DNA of 64,000 nt from Falsiroseomonas sp050563535 (lineage in GTDB: Bacteria; Pseudomonadota; Alphaproteobacteria; Acetobacterales; Acetobacteraceae), in assembly GCF_050563535.1 (NCBI RefSeq), contig NZ_JBNXUO010000016.1:1-64000 (forward strand), in the 5' to 3' direction. The position numbers were made by a program, and so were the translations under genes. The notes beneath the pieces are model-generated. The model was not told where the DNA came from, made no database searches, and saw nothing but the letters and a program-made list of their open reading frames with translations. Below, piece by piece: positions 16,986-26,039 of this stretch (positions within the stretch are counted from its first letter, which is position 1; every line of letters begins with the position of its first letter).

Positions 16986-18665
16986 ATGCTGAGTTCGCTC
17001 GCCATCCGCGACGTGGTGCTGATCGAGCGGCTGGACCTCGCCTTCGGGCCGGGCCTGACCGTGCTGACGGGCGAGACCGGCGCGGGCAAGTCCATCCTGC
17101 TCGACAGCCTCGGTCTCGCGCTCGGGCAGCGCGCGGAAAGCGGGCTGGTGCGCGCGGGCCAGCCGCAGGCGAGCGTGGCCGCCGCCTTCTCGGTCGCCGA
17201 TGCGCACCCCGCGCGGGCGATGCTGGCCGAACAGGGGATCGAGGCGGAGGACGAGATCGTGCTGCGGCGCGTCGTCACCGCCGATGGCCGGTCGCGCGCC
17301 TTCGTCAACGACCAGCCGGTCGGGCTCGCGCTGCTGCGCCGCCTTGGCGCGCTGCTGGTGGAGGTGCAGGGCCAGCACGACCAGGTGGGCCTGGCGGACC
17401 CGGCCAGCCATGCCGGGCTGCTCGATTCGGCCGGCGCGCTGGAGAGGCTCCGCGCCGCGGTCGGCGAGGCGCACCGCGCCTGGCGCGAGGCGGAACGCGC
17501 GCTGGCCAAGGCGCGGGAGGAAATCGCCGCCGCCGCGCGCGACGAGGAGTTCCTGCGCCATGCGGTGGCGGAGCTGCAGGACCTCGCCCCGGTCGAGGGG
17601 GAGGAGGATGCGCTGGCCGCCGAGCGGCAGCGCCTGCAACAGGGCGAACGCCGGGGCGAAGCCATTGCCGAGGCGATCGCCGCGCTGAGCCCGCGCGACC
17701 GCCGCAGCGCCAACCCCGCCAATGCCCTGCGCGGCGCCATCCGCGCGCTGGAACGCCTGCCCGCCCCGAACACCGAGGCGGAGCCGGCGCTCGATGCGCT
17801 CGGCCGCGCGCTGGATGCGCTGGCCGAGGCCGAGACGGCGATGGAGCGCCTGGCGCATGAGGGCGGGCCCGATCCGCGCCGGCTGGAACAGGTGGAGGAG
17901 CGGCTGTTCGCGCTCCGCGCCGCCGCGCGCAAGCACCTGGTGCCGGTGGTGGAACTGCCGGCGCTGCTGGAGGCGCTGAAGGCGCGCCTCGCCGCGCTCG
18001 ACGCCGGAACCGGCGCGGTCGCCGCAGCGGAGCGCCAGGCGGCGGAGACGCGCGCCGCCTACCTGTCGGCCGCGGGACGGCTCACCGACCAGCGGCGCGA
18101 GGCGGCGCAGAAGCTCGAGAAGGCGGTGGCGAAGGAGTTGCCGCCACTGAAGCTGGACCGCGCGCGGCTGGTTGTGGAGGTCGCGGCAAGGGCGGAAGGC
18201 GCCTGGGGCCCGGACGGCGTGGACCGCGTGACCTTCCTCGTCTCCACCAACCCCGGCCAGGCGCCCGGTGCGCTGGACAGGATCGCCTCGGGTGGCGAGC
18301 TGTCGCGGCTGATGCTGGCGCTGAAGGTCGTGCTGGCGCGCGGCTCGCCGGTGCCGACGCTGGTCTTCGACGAGGTGGACAGCGGCATCGGCGGCGCGAC
18401 CGCGGCGGCGGTGGGGGACCGGCTGGCGCGGGTGGCGGAACGGCTGCAGGTGCTCGTCGTCACCCATTCGCCGCAGGTCGCGGCGCGCGGCGTGCGGCAC
18501 CTGTCGGTGGCGAAGCAGGTGAAGGCGGGCCGGGCGGAGACGCGGGTGACCCCGCTCGACGCCCCGGCGCGGCGCGAGGAGATCGCGCGGATGCTGGCGG
18601 GCGAGAGGGTGACGGAAGCCGCGCGCATGGCGGCCGACAGCCTGCTGGCGGGGGGACTGCTGTGA
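16986..18665 (+). CDS. recN: DNA repair protein RecN
   Basis: SMC-like ATPase that acts in double-strand break repair. 559 aa. Walker A GETGAGKSILLDSL is near residue 30; a long Ala/Glu/Arg-rich coiled-coil middle follows; the ABC signature ASGGELSRLMLALK and Walker B TLVFDEVDSGIGG are near residues 437 and 458; the H-loop VVTHSPQVAA follows. It stands 34 nt after bamD. In many bacteria recN is LexA-controlled; I see no GTTC-N7-GTTC box directly upstream here. Confidence 0.96.
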   Translation: MLSSLAIRDVVLIERLDLAFGPGLTVLTGETGAGKSILLDSLGLALGQRAESGLVRAGQPQASVAAAFSVADAHPARAMLAEQGIEAEDEIVLRRVVTADGRSRAFVNDQPVGLALLRRLGALLVEVQGQHDQVGLADPASHAGLLDSAGALERLRAAVGEAHRAWREAERALAKAREEIAAAARDEEFLRHAVAELQDLAPVEGEEDALAAERQRLQQGERRGEAIAEAIAALSPRDRRSANPANALRGAIRALERLPAPNTEAEPALDALGRALDALAEAETAMERLAHEGGPDPRRLEQVEERLFALRAAARKHLVPVVELPALLEALKARLAALDAGTGAVAAAERQAAETRAAYLSAAGRLTDQRREAAQKLEKAVAKELPPLKLDRARLVVEVAARAEGAWGPDGVDRVTFLVSTNPGQAPGALDRIASGGELSRLMLALKVVLARGSPVPTLVFDEVDSGIGGATAAAVGDRLARVAERLQVLVVTHSPQVAARGVRHLSVAKQVKAGRAETRVTPLDAPARREEIARMLAGERVTEAARMAADSLLAGGLL

Positions 18666-18723
18666 CCCGGCGGGCGGCGGTGGCGACGGAACCTGCCGGA
18701 CGGCGCGGCAGGAGGCGGCCGGC

Positions 18724-20862
18724 ATGACGGACCCCGCGCTCCGCACCCGCAAGGTCGAGGTGCTGACCGAGGAGGAGGCAGGCCGGGAACTCGCCGCCCT
18801 CGCGGCCGAGATCGCGCATCACGACGAGGCGTATCACCGCCAGGACGCGCCGGAGATCAGCGACGCCGAGTACGACGCGCTGGTGCGCCGCAACCGCGCG
18901 ATCGAGGCGCGCTTCCCCGCGCTGCTGCGCGAGGACAGTCCCACGCGCCGCGTCGGCGCGGCGGCGGCGGAAGGCTTCGCGAAGCTGCGCCACGGCGTGC
19001 CGATGCTCAGCCTCGACAACGGCTTCGGGGACGACGACTTCCGCGAGTTCCTCGCCTCCATCCGCCGCTTCCTGAAGCTGGCGCCGGAGGAGGCGCTGGC
19101 CTTCGTGGGCGAGCCGAAGATCGACGGCCTTTCGGTCAACCTGACCTACGAGGATGGCCGCTTCGTCCGCGGCGCGACGCGCGGCGACGGCGCGGTGGGC
19201 GAGGATGTGACGCGCAACCTGCTGACGCTGCAGGACCTGCCGAAGCACCTGCCCGCCCCCTTCCCCGCCCGGATCGAGATCCGTGGCGAGGTGTTCTGCG
19301 ACAAGGCCGATTTCCTCGCCTTCCGCGCGCAGCAGCAGGCGGCGGCGGCCGAGCGCGAGGAGCGGCGCGCGCGGGGCGAGAAGGTTGGGCCTGCCATCAC
19401 CATTCCCGTCAACCCGCGCAACTTCGCCGCCGGGTCGCTGCGGCAGCTGGACCCCGGGATCACGGCGCGGCGCCCGCTCAAGCTCTTCGCCTATGCGATG
19501 GGCGAGGCGAGCGAGCAGCCCGCGGAAACCCACTGGACCTGGCTGGAGCGGCTGCGGGGATGGGGCTTCGCGGTCAACCCGCTCTCCGCCCTGCTGGAGG
19601 GCGAGGAGGCGGCGCTGGCCTTCCAGCGGCGCATGGCGGAAACGCGCGCCGACCTCGCCTATGACATCGACGGCGTCGTCTACAAGCTGGACCGGCTGGA
19701 CTGGCAGCGGCGGCTCGGCTTCGTCGGGCGGGCGCCGCGCTGGGCCATCGCCTGGAAATTCCCGGCGGAGCAGGCGACGACCACCCTGCTCGACATCGAG
19801 ATCCAGGTCGGCCGCACCGGCGCGCTGACGCCGCGCGCGGTGATGCGGCCGGTCGGCGTCGGCGGCGTGATGGTGACCCATGCCAGCCTGCACAACGAGG
19901 ACGAGATCGCGCGGAAGGACGTGCGGATCGGCGACACAGTCATCCTCCAGCGCGCGGGCGACGTCATCCCGCAGATCCTCGGCATCGTGCCGGAGCGGCG
20001 GCCGGAGGGCGCGCAGCCCTTCGCCTTCCCCGACCGCTGCCCGGTCTGCGGCAGCCACGCGGTGCGGCCGGAAGGCGAGGTGGTGCGCCGCTGCACCGGC
20101 GGCCTGACCTGCGCGGCGCAGACGGTGGAACGCCTGATCCACTTCACCCGCCGCAACGCGATGGACATCGAGGGGCTGGGCGTCGAGAACATCCAGGCCC
20201 TGTTCGACGCCGGCCTGGTCAGGGGCCCCGCCGACATCTTCCGCCTGGCGCGGCACGAGGCCGAGATGCGCGGCTGGGAGGGCTGGGGGGCGAAGAAGAT
20301 CGCCAACCTGCTGGCCGCCATCGAGGCGCGGCGCCAGGTGCCGCTGGAACGCTTCATCTTCGCCCTCGGCATCCGCCGCATCGGCGAGGCGAATGCGAAG
20401 CTGCTGGCGCGGCACTACCATTCCTTCGCGGAATGGCGGCAGAGGATGGTCGCCGCCACCACCATCGGCAGCGAGGCGCGGGAGGAGCTGGGCTCGATCC
20501 AGGGCATCGGCCCCGCCATCGCCACCGAACTCGCCGAGTTCTTCGCCGAGCCGCACAACCGCGCCGCGCTCGACGACCTGGCGCGGGAGGTGACGCCCCA
20601 GGATGCCGAGATCGCGGCGGCGGCGGACAGCCCCTTCGCGGGCCGGACGCTGGTGTTCACCGGCACGCTCGGCACGATGAGCCGCGACGAGGCGGAGGCG
20701 CAGGCCGAACGGCTGGGCGCGAAGGTGACGAAGAGCGTCTCGCGGAAGACGGACTTCGTCGTGGTCGGCGCCGATGCCGGCAGCAAGGCGGCGAAGGCCG
20801 CGGAGCTTGGCGTGCGGGTGCTGACCGAAGCGGAATGGAGGGAGATGGCGGGGCTGGGCTGA
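18724..20862 (+). CDS. ligA: NAD-dependent DNA ligase LigA
   Basis: Replicative DNA ligase. 712 aa with all domains: domain Ia, the adenylation domain with the active-site Lys132 in EPKIDGLSVNL, the OB fold, a four-Cys Zn finger (CPVCGSH..RRCTGGLTC, about residues 439-461), HhH motifs (GIRRIGEANAKLLA and LGSIQGIGPAIA), and a C-terminal BRCT domain starting at FAGRTLVFTGTLG. The start ATG follows AGGAGGCCGGC. Lies 58 nt after recN on the same strand. Confidence 0.97.
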   Translation: MTDPALRTRKVEVLTEEEAGRELAALAAEIAHHDEAYHRQDAPEISDAEYDALVRRNRAIEARFPALLREDSPTRRVGAAAAEGFAKLRHGVPMLSLDNGFGDDDFREFLASIRRFLKLAPEEALAFVGEPKIDGLSVNLTYEDGRFVRGATRGDGAVGEDVTRNLLTLQDLPKHLPAPFPARIEIRGEVFCDKADFLAFRAQQQAAAAEREERRARGEKVGPAITIPVNPRNFAAGSLRQLDPGITARRPLKLFAYAMGEASEQPAETHWTWLERLRGWGFAVNPLSALLEGEEAALAFQRRMAETRADLAYDIDGVVYKLDRLDWQRRLGFVGRAPRWAIAWKFPAEQATTTLLDIEIQVGRTGALTPRAVMRPVGVGGVMVTHASLHNEDEIARKDVRIGDTVILQRAGDVIPQILGIVPERRPEGAQPFAFPDRCPVCGSHAVRPEGEVVRRCTGGLTCAAQTVERLIHFTRRNAMDIEGLGVENIQALFDAGLVRGPADIFRLARHEAEMRGWEGWGAKKIANLLAAIEARRQVPLERFIFALGIRRIGEANAKLLARHYHSFAEWRQRMVAATTIGSEAREELGSIQGIGPAIATELAEFFAEPHNRAALDDLAREVTPQDAEIAAAADSPFAGRTLVFTGTLGTMSRDEAEAQAERLGAKVTKSVSRKTDFVVVGADAGSKAAKAAELGVRVLTEAEWREMAGLG

Positions 20863-20909
20863 CGGGCGGCCTTGCGCCGGCCGGCCCGCGCGCCCTATCT
20901 CGGCGCGCC

Positions 20910-21239
20910 ATGCATGCCTCCCTCATCGCCGCGCTGCTGCTGTCGGTCGCGGCCTACATCCACACGCGCTCCGCCGATCCCGCGATGCGGCCGGCGAGCC
21001 CGGCGGCGGACCTCGCCTGGCGCGGGCTGTCCTTCGCGGCGCTGGTCGTCTGGGGGGCGCTGGTGGTGAAGCTGTTCTACGAACGGGACTGGGCGGATGG
21101 GCTGGCCGCGCTGCTCGGTTCCTTCGCGCTGAACTGGTATTTCGGCCATCGCGGGCCGAAGCCGACCTGGCCGGGGCTGTCGATGCTGTTCGCCGTGGTG
21201 GGGCTCGGCCTCGCGGGCTACGCCTTCACGCGGGGATAG
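20910..21239 (+). CDS. Small membrane protein of unknown function
   Basis: 109 aa with three to four hydrophobic segments (about 5-20, 33-52, 62-78 and 88-106) and short charged loops such as KLFYERDWAD and FGHRGPKPTW. I do not recognise a family. It starts 47 nt after ligA and is followed by a strong hairpin shared with the convergent gene, so it is probably the last gene of a recN-ligA transcription unit. Confidence 0.6.
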   Translation: MHASLIAALLLSVAAYIHTRSADPAMRPASPAADLAWRGLSFAALVVWGALVVKLFYERDWADGLAALLGSFALNWYFGHRGPKPTWPGLSMLFAVVGLGLAGYAFTRG

Positions 21240-21310
21240 CCTGCGATCGGCCCGGGTGTGCGCACCGGAGGTGGGCACGCCGGGCCGTGAATCGCTGGCG
21301 TGGACGAGGG

Positions 21311-21355
21311 CCGGACCCGCATCGGCGGGATCCAGTCAGGCCGATGCGGGTCCGG
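21311..21355. terminator. Perfect 16-bp-stem hairpin between convergent genes
   Basis: CCGGACCCGCATCGGC (21311-21326) pairs perfectly with 21340-21355 across a 13-nt loop. The TGA of the minus-strand hydrolase (21338-21336) lies in the loop and the right arm is that gene's last coding segment. It lies between convergent genes, so it fits a bidirectional terminator. Confidence 0.7.
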
Positions 21356-22136
21356 GCGGCAGATCGAGGCGCAGCACCTCTCCCCCGCTGCCGTCCAGCG
21401 CGGGGAAGCGGCTGCGCACCAGCGGGTCGTGGCCGGGGATGACCAGGCTTTCGTCGCCGCCGGCCAGCGCGCGCGCGCGGCGCCAGCCCTGCACCATGGC
21501 GCCGAGGTCGAAGACGATCGGGAACGGGTTCTCCCGCGCCATGTTGGCGTAGTAGTGGCTGGCATCCCCCGCGATCACCAGCGGGCCGCGCGCGGTGGCG
21601 ACCCGCACCATCTGCAGCCCGTCCGAATGGCCGCCGACGCGGTGCAGCGTGACGCCGGGCGCGACCTCCCCTTCCCCGTCGTGGAAGCGCACGCGGTCGG
21701 CGTAGAGCGCGCGGACCAGCGCCACCACGTCCTCCGCCTCGAAGGGGTGGCGCAGGCAGTGGCTGCACATGTGCCGCCCCGTGGCGAAGGCCATCTCCCG
21801 GTCCTGGACGTGGAAGGCGGCGTTGGGGAACAGGCCCAGGTTGCCCGCGTGGTCGTAGTGCAGATGCGTCACCACCACGTCGCGGATCGCCTCCGGCGCC
21901 GTGCCGACGGCGCGCAGGCAATCCGAGACGGGGCGGAGGATGGTGCGGCCGCGCCGCGCCGCGGTGGCCGCGTCGAAGCCGGTGTCCACCAGGATCTCCC
22001 GCCCCCCCGGCCCGCGCAACAGCCAGACGAAGTAGTCCATCGGCATCGCCTCGTGCGCGTCGGCGACGGGCATCAGGAAGTTGGCCCCCGCCGCGCGGTC
22101 GTGATGCGCGTAGCGAAGGGCGAGGACCTGCCACAT
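21336..22136 (-). CDS. Metallo-beta-lactamase-fold hydrolase (lactonase-like)
   Basis: 266 aa. The Zn-binding motif THLHYDHAGN (HXHXDH) is near residue 97, with further metal ligands in the GGHSDGLQ, AGDASHYYAN and IPGHDPLV segments. This pattern fits the N-acyl-homoserine lactonase branch of the MBL superfamily, but substrate cannot be read from sequence. No signal peptide. The ATG at 22136 lies 5 nt beyond the stop of the upstream dehydrogenase gene, so the two form an operon. Its 3' coding end forms half of the terminator stem. Confidence 0.8.
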   Translation of the reverse strand: MWQVLALRYAHHDRAAGANFLMPVADAHEAMPMDYFVWLLRGPGGREILVDTGFDAATAARRGRTILRPVSDCLRAVGTAPEAIRDVVVTHLHYDHAGNLGLFPNAAFHVQDREMAFATGRHMCSHCLRHPFEAEDVVALVRALYADRVRFHDGEGEVAPGVTLHRVGGHSDGLQMVRVATARGPLVIAGDASHYYANMARENPFPIVFDLGAMVQGWRRARALAGGDESLVIPGHDPLVRSRFPALDGSGGEVLRLDLPPGPASA

Positions 22137-22141
22137 GCCGC

Positions 22142-23044
22142 TCACCCCTGCCCCGCGCCGATCTCGCCCGCCGCCAGCATCTCGGCGAAGCGGGCGGCGG
22201 CGGTGTGGTCCTGGCCGGGGCCGAGCAGCTTCGCCGCCGCCGCCCAGAGTTCGCGCGTCTGCGCGCCGAGCGGCGCGGGCGTCTCCGTCTCCCGCCCGAT
22301 CTGCATGGCGATGGACAGGTCCTTCACCATCAGGTCGAGCCCGAAGCCGGAATTGAACTTCCGGTTCAGCACGAACTGCTTCAGCTTGCGCTGCGTGCTG
22401 TTGTTCATGCCGGAGGAGGCGTTCAGCACATCCACCATCACCTCCGGGTCGAGCCCGAAGCGGGACCCGATCAGCAGCGCCTCCACGCTCGCGAGGAAGC
22501 CGGCGGCGCTGACCAGGTTGTTCAGCGCCTTCATCGCCTGCCCCGCCCCGACATCGCCGCAGCGCGTGACGCTGCCGCCCATGGCGTGCAGCAGCGGGTC
22601 CACGCGTTCCAGCGGCACCGCGTCGCCGCCGGTCATGATCGCCAGCGTCCCCGTCTCGGCCCGCGCCACGCCGCCGGAGACGGGCGCATCCACCACAGTC
22701 ACGCCGCGCAGCGCGAGTTCGGCGGACAGCGCGCGCGTGACCGACGGCTCGCCGGACGACATCTCGACCAGGACCGTGCCGGCCGCGAGGCTGCCGGCGA
22801 TGCCGCGCACCACCTCCGCCACCTGCCGGCTGGCGGGCAGCATGGTGATGACGGCGTCCGCGCCTTCCGCGCAGGCGGCGGCGGAGGCGGCGGCGGTGCC
22901 GCCGTGGCGGCGGGCGAAATCCTCGGCACGGCCGGGCGCGGCATCGTGCACGGCCAGCTGGAAGCCGGCCTCCACCAGCCGGATGGCCATGGGCCAGCCC
23001 ATGCTGCCGATGCCGATGAAGCCCACGCGCGCGATCGCCGCCAT
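22142..23044 (-). CDS. 3-hydroxyisobutyrate dehydrogenase-family oxidoreductase
   Basis: 300-aa NAD(P)-dependent beta-hydroxyacid dehydrogenase, cytoplasmic. The N-terminal dinucleotide-binding motif GFIGIGSMGWPMA, the substrate-binding segment DAPVSGGVARAETG and the catalytic-lysine motif GAGQAMKALNN are all present. Substrate could be 3-hydroxyisobutyrate, tartronate semialdehyde or a related acid. First gene of a two-gene minus-strand unit with the MBL hydrolase; the ATG at 23044 was chosen because residues before it do not fit the family. Confidence 0.88.
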   Translation of the reverse strand: MAAIARVGFIGIGSMGWPMAIRLVEAGFQLAVHDAAPGRAEDFARRHGGTAAASAAACAEGADAVITMLPASRQVAEVVRGIAGSLAAGTVLVEMSSGEPSVTRALSAELALRGVTVVDAPVSGGVARAETGTLAIMTGGDAVPLERVDPLLHAMGGSVTRCGDVGAGQAMKALNNLVSAAGFLASVEALLIGSRFGLDPEVMVDVLNASSGMNNSTQRKLKQFVLNRKFNSGFGLDLMVKDLSIAMQIGRETETPAPLGAQTRELWAAAAKLLGPGQDHTAAARFAEMLAAGEIGAGQG

Positions 23045-23137
23045 CCGTCCGTCCGTCCCCGCCTGATTGGCCGCGCAAGGCTGGACCGCAGGGCCGCGCC
23101 GGGTCAACGCTGCGCCGTCAGGCGGGAGGAACGGCCG

Positions 23138-24028
23138 GTGTTGTTCGAGGGATTCGCGCTGGAGCACCACGAGGCGAATGGCGGGCGCTTCCGTCTGCGC
23201 CGCGGGGGCGAGGGGCCGCCCCTGCTGCTGCTGCACGGGAACCCGCAGACCCATGCGATGTGGCACCGGGTAGCGCCGGCGCTGGCGCGACGCTTCACCG
23301 TGGTCTGCCCGGACATCACGGGCTACGGCTTCTCGGCAAGGCGTCCGGTCACGCCGGACCACGCGCCCCATGCGAAGCGCGCGATGGCGGCGGACATGCT
23401 GGCGCTGATGCGCGGGCTCGGCCACGACCGCTTCGGGGTCGTGGCGCATGACCGCGGCGCGCGCGTCGCGCACCGGCTGGCGCTGGACGCGCCGGGGGCG
23501 GTGGAGCGGCTCTGCGTCATGGACATCGTGCCGACGCTGCACCACTTCGAGCAGGCCGACATGGACTTCGCCATGGGCTACTATCACTGGTTCTTCCTGG
23601 CCCAGCCGCACCCGAAGCCCGAACGCATGATCCTGCGCGACGTGGAGGACTGGTTCGACCTGCAGACCTCGCGCGAGCCGAAGGACAGGGGCTTCTTCCA
23701 CCCCGAGGCGCGCGCCGACTACCTCGCCGCCCTGCGGGAGACCGGCACGGTGGAGGGCATCTGCGAGGACTATCGCGCCGCTGCCACCATCGACCTGGTG
23801 CATGACCGCGCGAGCCGCGCGGCCGGCGACAGGCTGCGCTGCCCGCTGCTGGCGCTGTGGGGCGCCAAGGGGAAGGTCGGGGGCTGGTACGACGTGCCGG
23901 CGGTGTGGCGCAGCTACGCGGATGGTCCGGTCACCGCCGCGGCGGTGAATTCCGGCCACTACCTGGCGGAGGAGGCGCCGGAGGAGGTGCTGGCCGCGCT
24001 GGACGGGTTCCTCGGCCGGGCGGGCTGA
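23138..24028 (+). CDS. Haloacetate/fluoroacetate dehalogenase-like alpha/beta hydrolase
   Basis: 296 aa, alpha/beta hydrolase. Start is GTG 23138 with GGGAGGA 7 nt upstream. The oxyanion segment LLLHGNPQTHAMW, nucleophile motif VAHDRGARVAHR (Asp rather than Ser), the halide-site pair in YYHWFFLAQP and catalytic His in NSGHYLAEE match the fluoroacetate dehalogenase subgroup. In that family the Asp attacks the C-halogen carbon to give glycolate. The gene is alone on + between divergent and later convergent genes. Actual substrate unproven. Confidence 0.8.
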   Translation: MLFEGFALEHHEANGGRFRLRRGGEGPPLLLLHGNPQTHAMWHRVAPALARRFTVVCPDITGYGFSARRPVTPDHAPHAKRAMAADMLALMRGLGHDRFGVVAHDRGARVAHRLALDAPGAVERLCVMDIVPTLHHFEQADMDFAMGYYHWFFLAQPHPKPERMILRDVEDWFDLQTSREPKDRGFFHPEARADYLAALRETGTVEGICEDYRAAATIDLVHDRASRAAGDRLRCPLLALWGAKGKVGGWYDVPAVWRSYADGPVTAAAVNSGHYLAEEAPEEVLAALDGFLGRAG

Positions 24029-24111
24029 CGGGCGCCGAACCGCGCCCCGCGGCGGGGCGTTGCATCCGCGCCGGACCGGACCGGATCCCGGCGCATGATG
24101 GAGATGCCCGC

Positions 24112-24519
24112 ATGATCCGCCTGACCGCCGCCGCCTTCGCATTGGGCAGCGTCCTCGCCCTTCCCGCCCTGGCGCAGGCGCCGGCGCCGGCCACGGGCGC
24201 GACCACCGCCATCCCCGGCACCGCCGGCGGCGGCCCGATCACCTCGCTGACGGCGGGGCAGATGACGGCCGGGCGGCTGATGGACCTCGACGTCCATGGC
24301 AGCGACGGCACCCGGATCGGCGAGGTGGAGGACTTGGTGCTCGACCCCGCCTCGGGCCGGATCGTCGCCATCGTGATCGAGGTGGCCGGCACGCTCGGCA
24401 TCGGCGAGCGCGAGGTGGCGCTGCCGCTGGAGAGCGTGCGGATGGAAGGCGACCGCCGCGTGACGGTGGGCATGACGCGTGAGCAGCTGCGCGAACTGCC
24501 CCGCTTCGAGCGGCGCTGA
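24112..24519 (+). CDS. Secreted PRC-barrel domain protein
   Basis: 135 aa. A signal peptide (MIRLTAAAFALGSVLALPALAQ-type, split here: hydrophobic residues 4-20, cleavage after ALAQA) precedes a PRC-barrel domain (about 45-115: ITSLTAGQM, GEVEDLVLDPASGRI, REVALPLESV). PRC barrels bind protein or RNA partners; a periplasmic one has no assigned role. A short hairpin contains its stop codon. Confidence 0.75.
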   Translation: MIRLTAAAFALGSVLALPALAQAPAPATGATTAIPGTAGGGPITSLTAGQMTAGRLMDLDVHGSDGTRIGEVEDLVLDPASGRIVAIVIEVAGTLGIGEREVALPLESVRMEGDRRVTVGMTREQLRELPRFERR

Positions 24520-24528
24520 CGGCGCCGC
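24510..24528. terminator. Short GC hairpin at a convergent gene junction
   Basis: GCGGCGC (24510-24516) pairs with GCGCCGC (24522-24528); the loop TGACG contains the stop codon of the PRC-barrel gene. It lies 7 nt before the convergent DinB stop. Stem is only 7 bp and no T-run follows. Confidence 0.35.
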
Positions 24529-24534
24529 CCGGGA

Positions 24535-25041
24535 TCAGTCGAAGGGCAGGATGAAGGGCAGGTCGGTGTCGCCGGTCCGCCCGCCGAAGGCGGTGACCAG
24601 GGCATGCGCCTGGCCGCGGTGATGGGTCTGGTGGTTGAAGAAATGCGTCACCAGCACCGCCACCGGCCGCGTCACCTCCCGCCCCATCGCGCCGCTGAAC
24701 CAGGTGAGCGTGCCGCCGAGCCAGGCGGGGTCGATCCGCGCGGCCCAGGACTCGATGCCGGCATCGGCTTCGGCGCGGCCGGCCTTCAGCCGGTCCCAGT
24801 CCGGGTGCAGGGCTGGGCTGTCCTTGATGCCGACGCGCGGCGCGTCCCAGCCCGCGAAGCGGCCCATCCAGGTCGTGTCGCCCCAGAGCAGGTGGGACAG
24901 GGTGCCGTGGATGGAGCCGAAGAAGGCGCCGCGATCCTGCCTGCGCTGCGCATCGGTCAGCGCATCCGCCGCGGCGTAGAGCCTGCGGTTCATCTCGGCA
25001 TTGTAGGCCGCCATCATGCGGCACCAGTCCGGCGTGATCAT
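24535..25041 (-). CDS. DinB-family putative metalloenzyme
   Basis: 168 aa, four-helix-bundle DinB-like protein. Likely metal ligands are His in IHGTLSHLLWGD (about residue 45) and in FNHQTHHRGQAH (about 137-146), the usual DinB His triad. Family members include thiol-dependent transferases and proteins of unknown role. The ATG overlaps the stop of the upstream GNAT gene by 4 bp. Confidence 0.82.
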   Translation of the reverse strand: MITPDWCRMMAAYNAEMNRRLYAAADALTDAQRRQDRGAFFGSIHGTLSHLLWGDTTWMGRFAGWDAPRVGIKDSPALHPDWDRLKAGRAEADAGIESWAARIDPAWLGGTLTWFSGAMGREVTRPVAVLVTHFFNHQTHHRGQAHALVTAFGGRTGDTDLPFILPFD

Positions 25042-26039
25042 GGGACGAGCGCCTTCCAGAAGAATGCCGTGTCGTGCGGCGCGTGGTCCGCGCCCAGTTC
25101 GAAGCCTGGAATGGTGCCGAGCGCGGTCCAGCCGGCGGCGCGGACCAGCGCCTCCGCCGCGCCGCCAGCGCGGGCGTCCAGCACCAGGATGCGGCGCCCC
25201 ATCCCGCGCGCGGCCTGTTCGGCGCGGCGCATCAGCGCGCGGCCGACGCCGCGGCGGCGCGCGGGGGGCGCAACCATCAGCGTCCGCAGTTCCGCGACAT
25301 GCGGCCGGTTCTCCGGCAGGTCGAGACGAAGGTGGACGGCACCCGCCACCTCGCCCTCCAGCCAGGCCACCAGCAGCACGGCCTTGCCGAGCGCGACCCC
25401 GGAGGAGATGCCGCGCCAGTGGTCCTGCGCGACGGCAGGCGCCAGCGGCGGCAGCCAGGCGGGGCCGCCGCCGTCGGCGACGCAGTCCACCAGCAGCCGG
25501 GTCAGCTGCCGTTCCGCGCTGGCGGCCGCCGCGGCGTCCAGCGCCTCCACCTGCAGCCCGGCCAGCGGCTTGGCGTAGCGGAATTCCAGGCTGTTCGAGA
25601 GGTCGTCGAGGATGCGGATCGAGCCCTGCCGCACGAAGCCGCGCTTCTCGTAGAAGCGATGCGCGGCGTCGAAGCGCGTGTCGGTCCAGAGCACGAGGCG
25701 TTCGGCCCCGGCGGCGCGGGCATGGCCTTCCACCGCGCCGAGCAGGGCATGGGCCAGCCCGCTGCCGCGCGCTTCCTTCGCGACATAGACCTTGCAGACC
25801 TCCCAGGCGCGGTCCTGGTGCATCGGGCGCGTCGCGGCCATGCCGACCACGCGGCCCCCTTCCCCCGCTGCCCAGAGCGCGCCGCCGGCCGCGCGGAAAT
25901 GGGTGGCGAGGGCGCGGAGTTCCGGCACCTCGCCATCCACGTCGAGCACGCAGCCCGGGTATTCGGACCAGCAGGCGCCGATGAGGGCGATGAAGCCCTC
26001 CGCGTCCTCGTCCCGGCCCGGGCGGATGGGCGGCGTCAC
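25038..26039 (-). CDS. Protein with two tandem GNAT acetyltransferase domains
   Basis: 333 aa containing two GNAT units: residues about 1-150 (VCKVYVAKEARGSGLAHALL acetyl-CoA loop, then AAHRFYEKRGFVR) and about 160-330 (LRTLMVAPPARRRGVGRAL, then AAEALVRAAGW). The Q/RxxGxG/A pyrophosphate-binding motif is clear in the second domain (RRRGVG) and in the first (ARGSGL). Substrate unknown. Overlaps the aminotransferase gene upstream and the DinB gene downstream by 4 bp each, so all three form one unit. Confidence 0.82.
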   Translation of the reverse strand: MTPPIRPGRDEDAEGFIALIGACWSEYPGCVLDVDGEVPELRALATHFRAAGGALWAAGEGGRVVGMAATRPMHQDRAWEVCKVYVAKEARGSGLAHALLGAVEGHARAAGAERLVLWTDTRFDAAHRFYEKRGFVRQGSIRILDDLSNSLEFRYAKPLAGLQVEALDAAAAASAERQLTRLLVDCVADGGGPAWLPPLAPAVAQDHWRGISSGVALGKAVLLVAWLEGEVAGAVHLRLDLPENRPHVAELRTLMVAPPARRRGVGRALMRRAEQAARGMGRRILVLDARAGGAAEALVRAAGWTALGTIPGFELGADHAPHDTAFFWKALVP

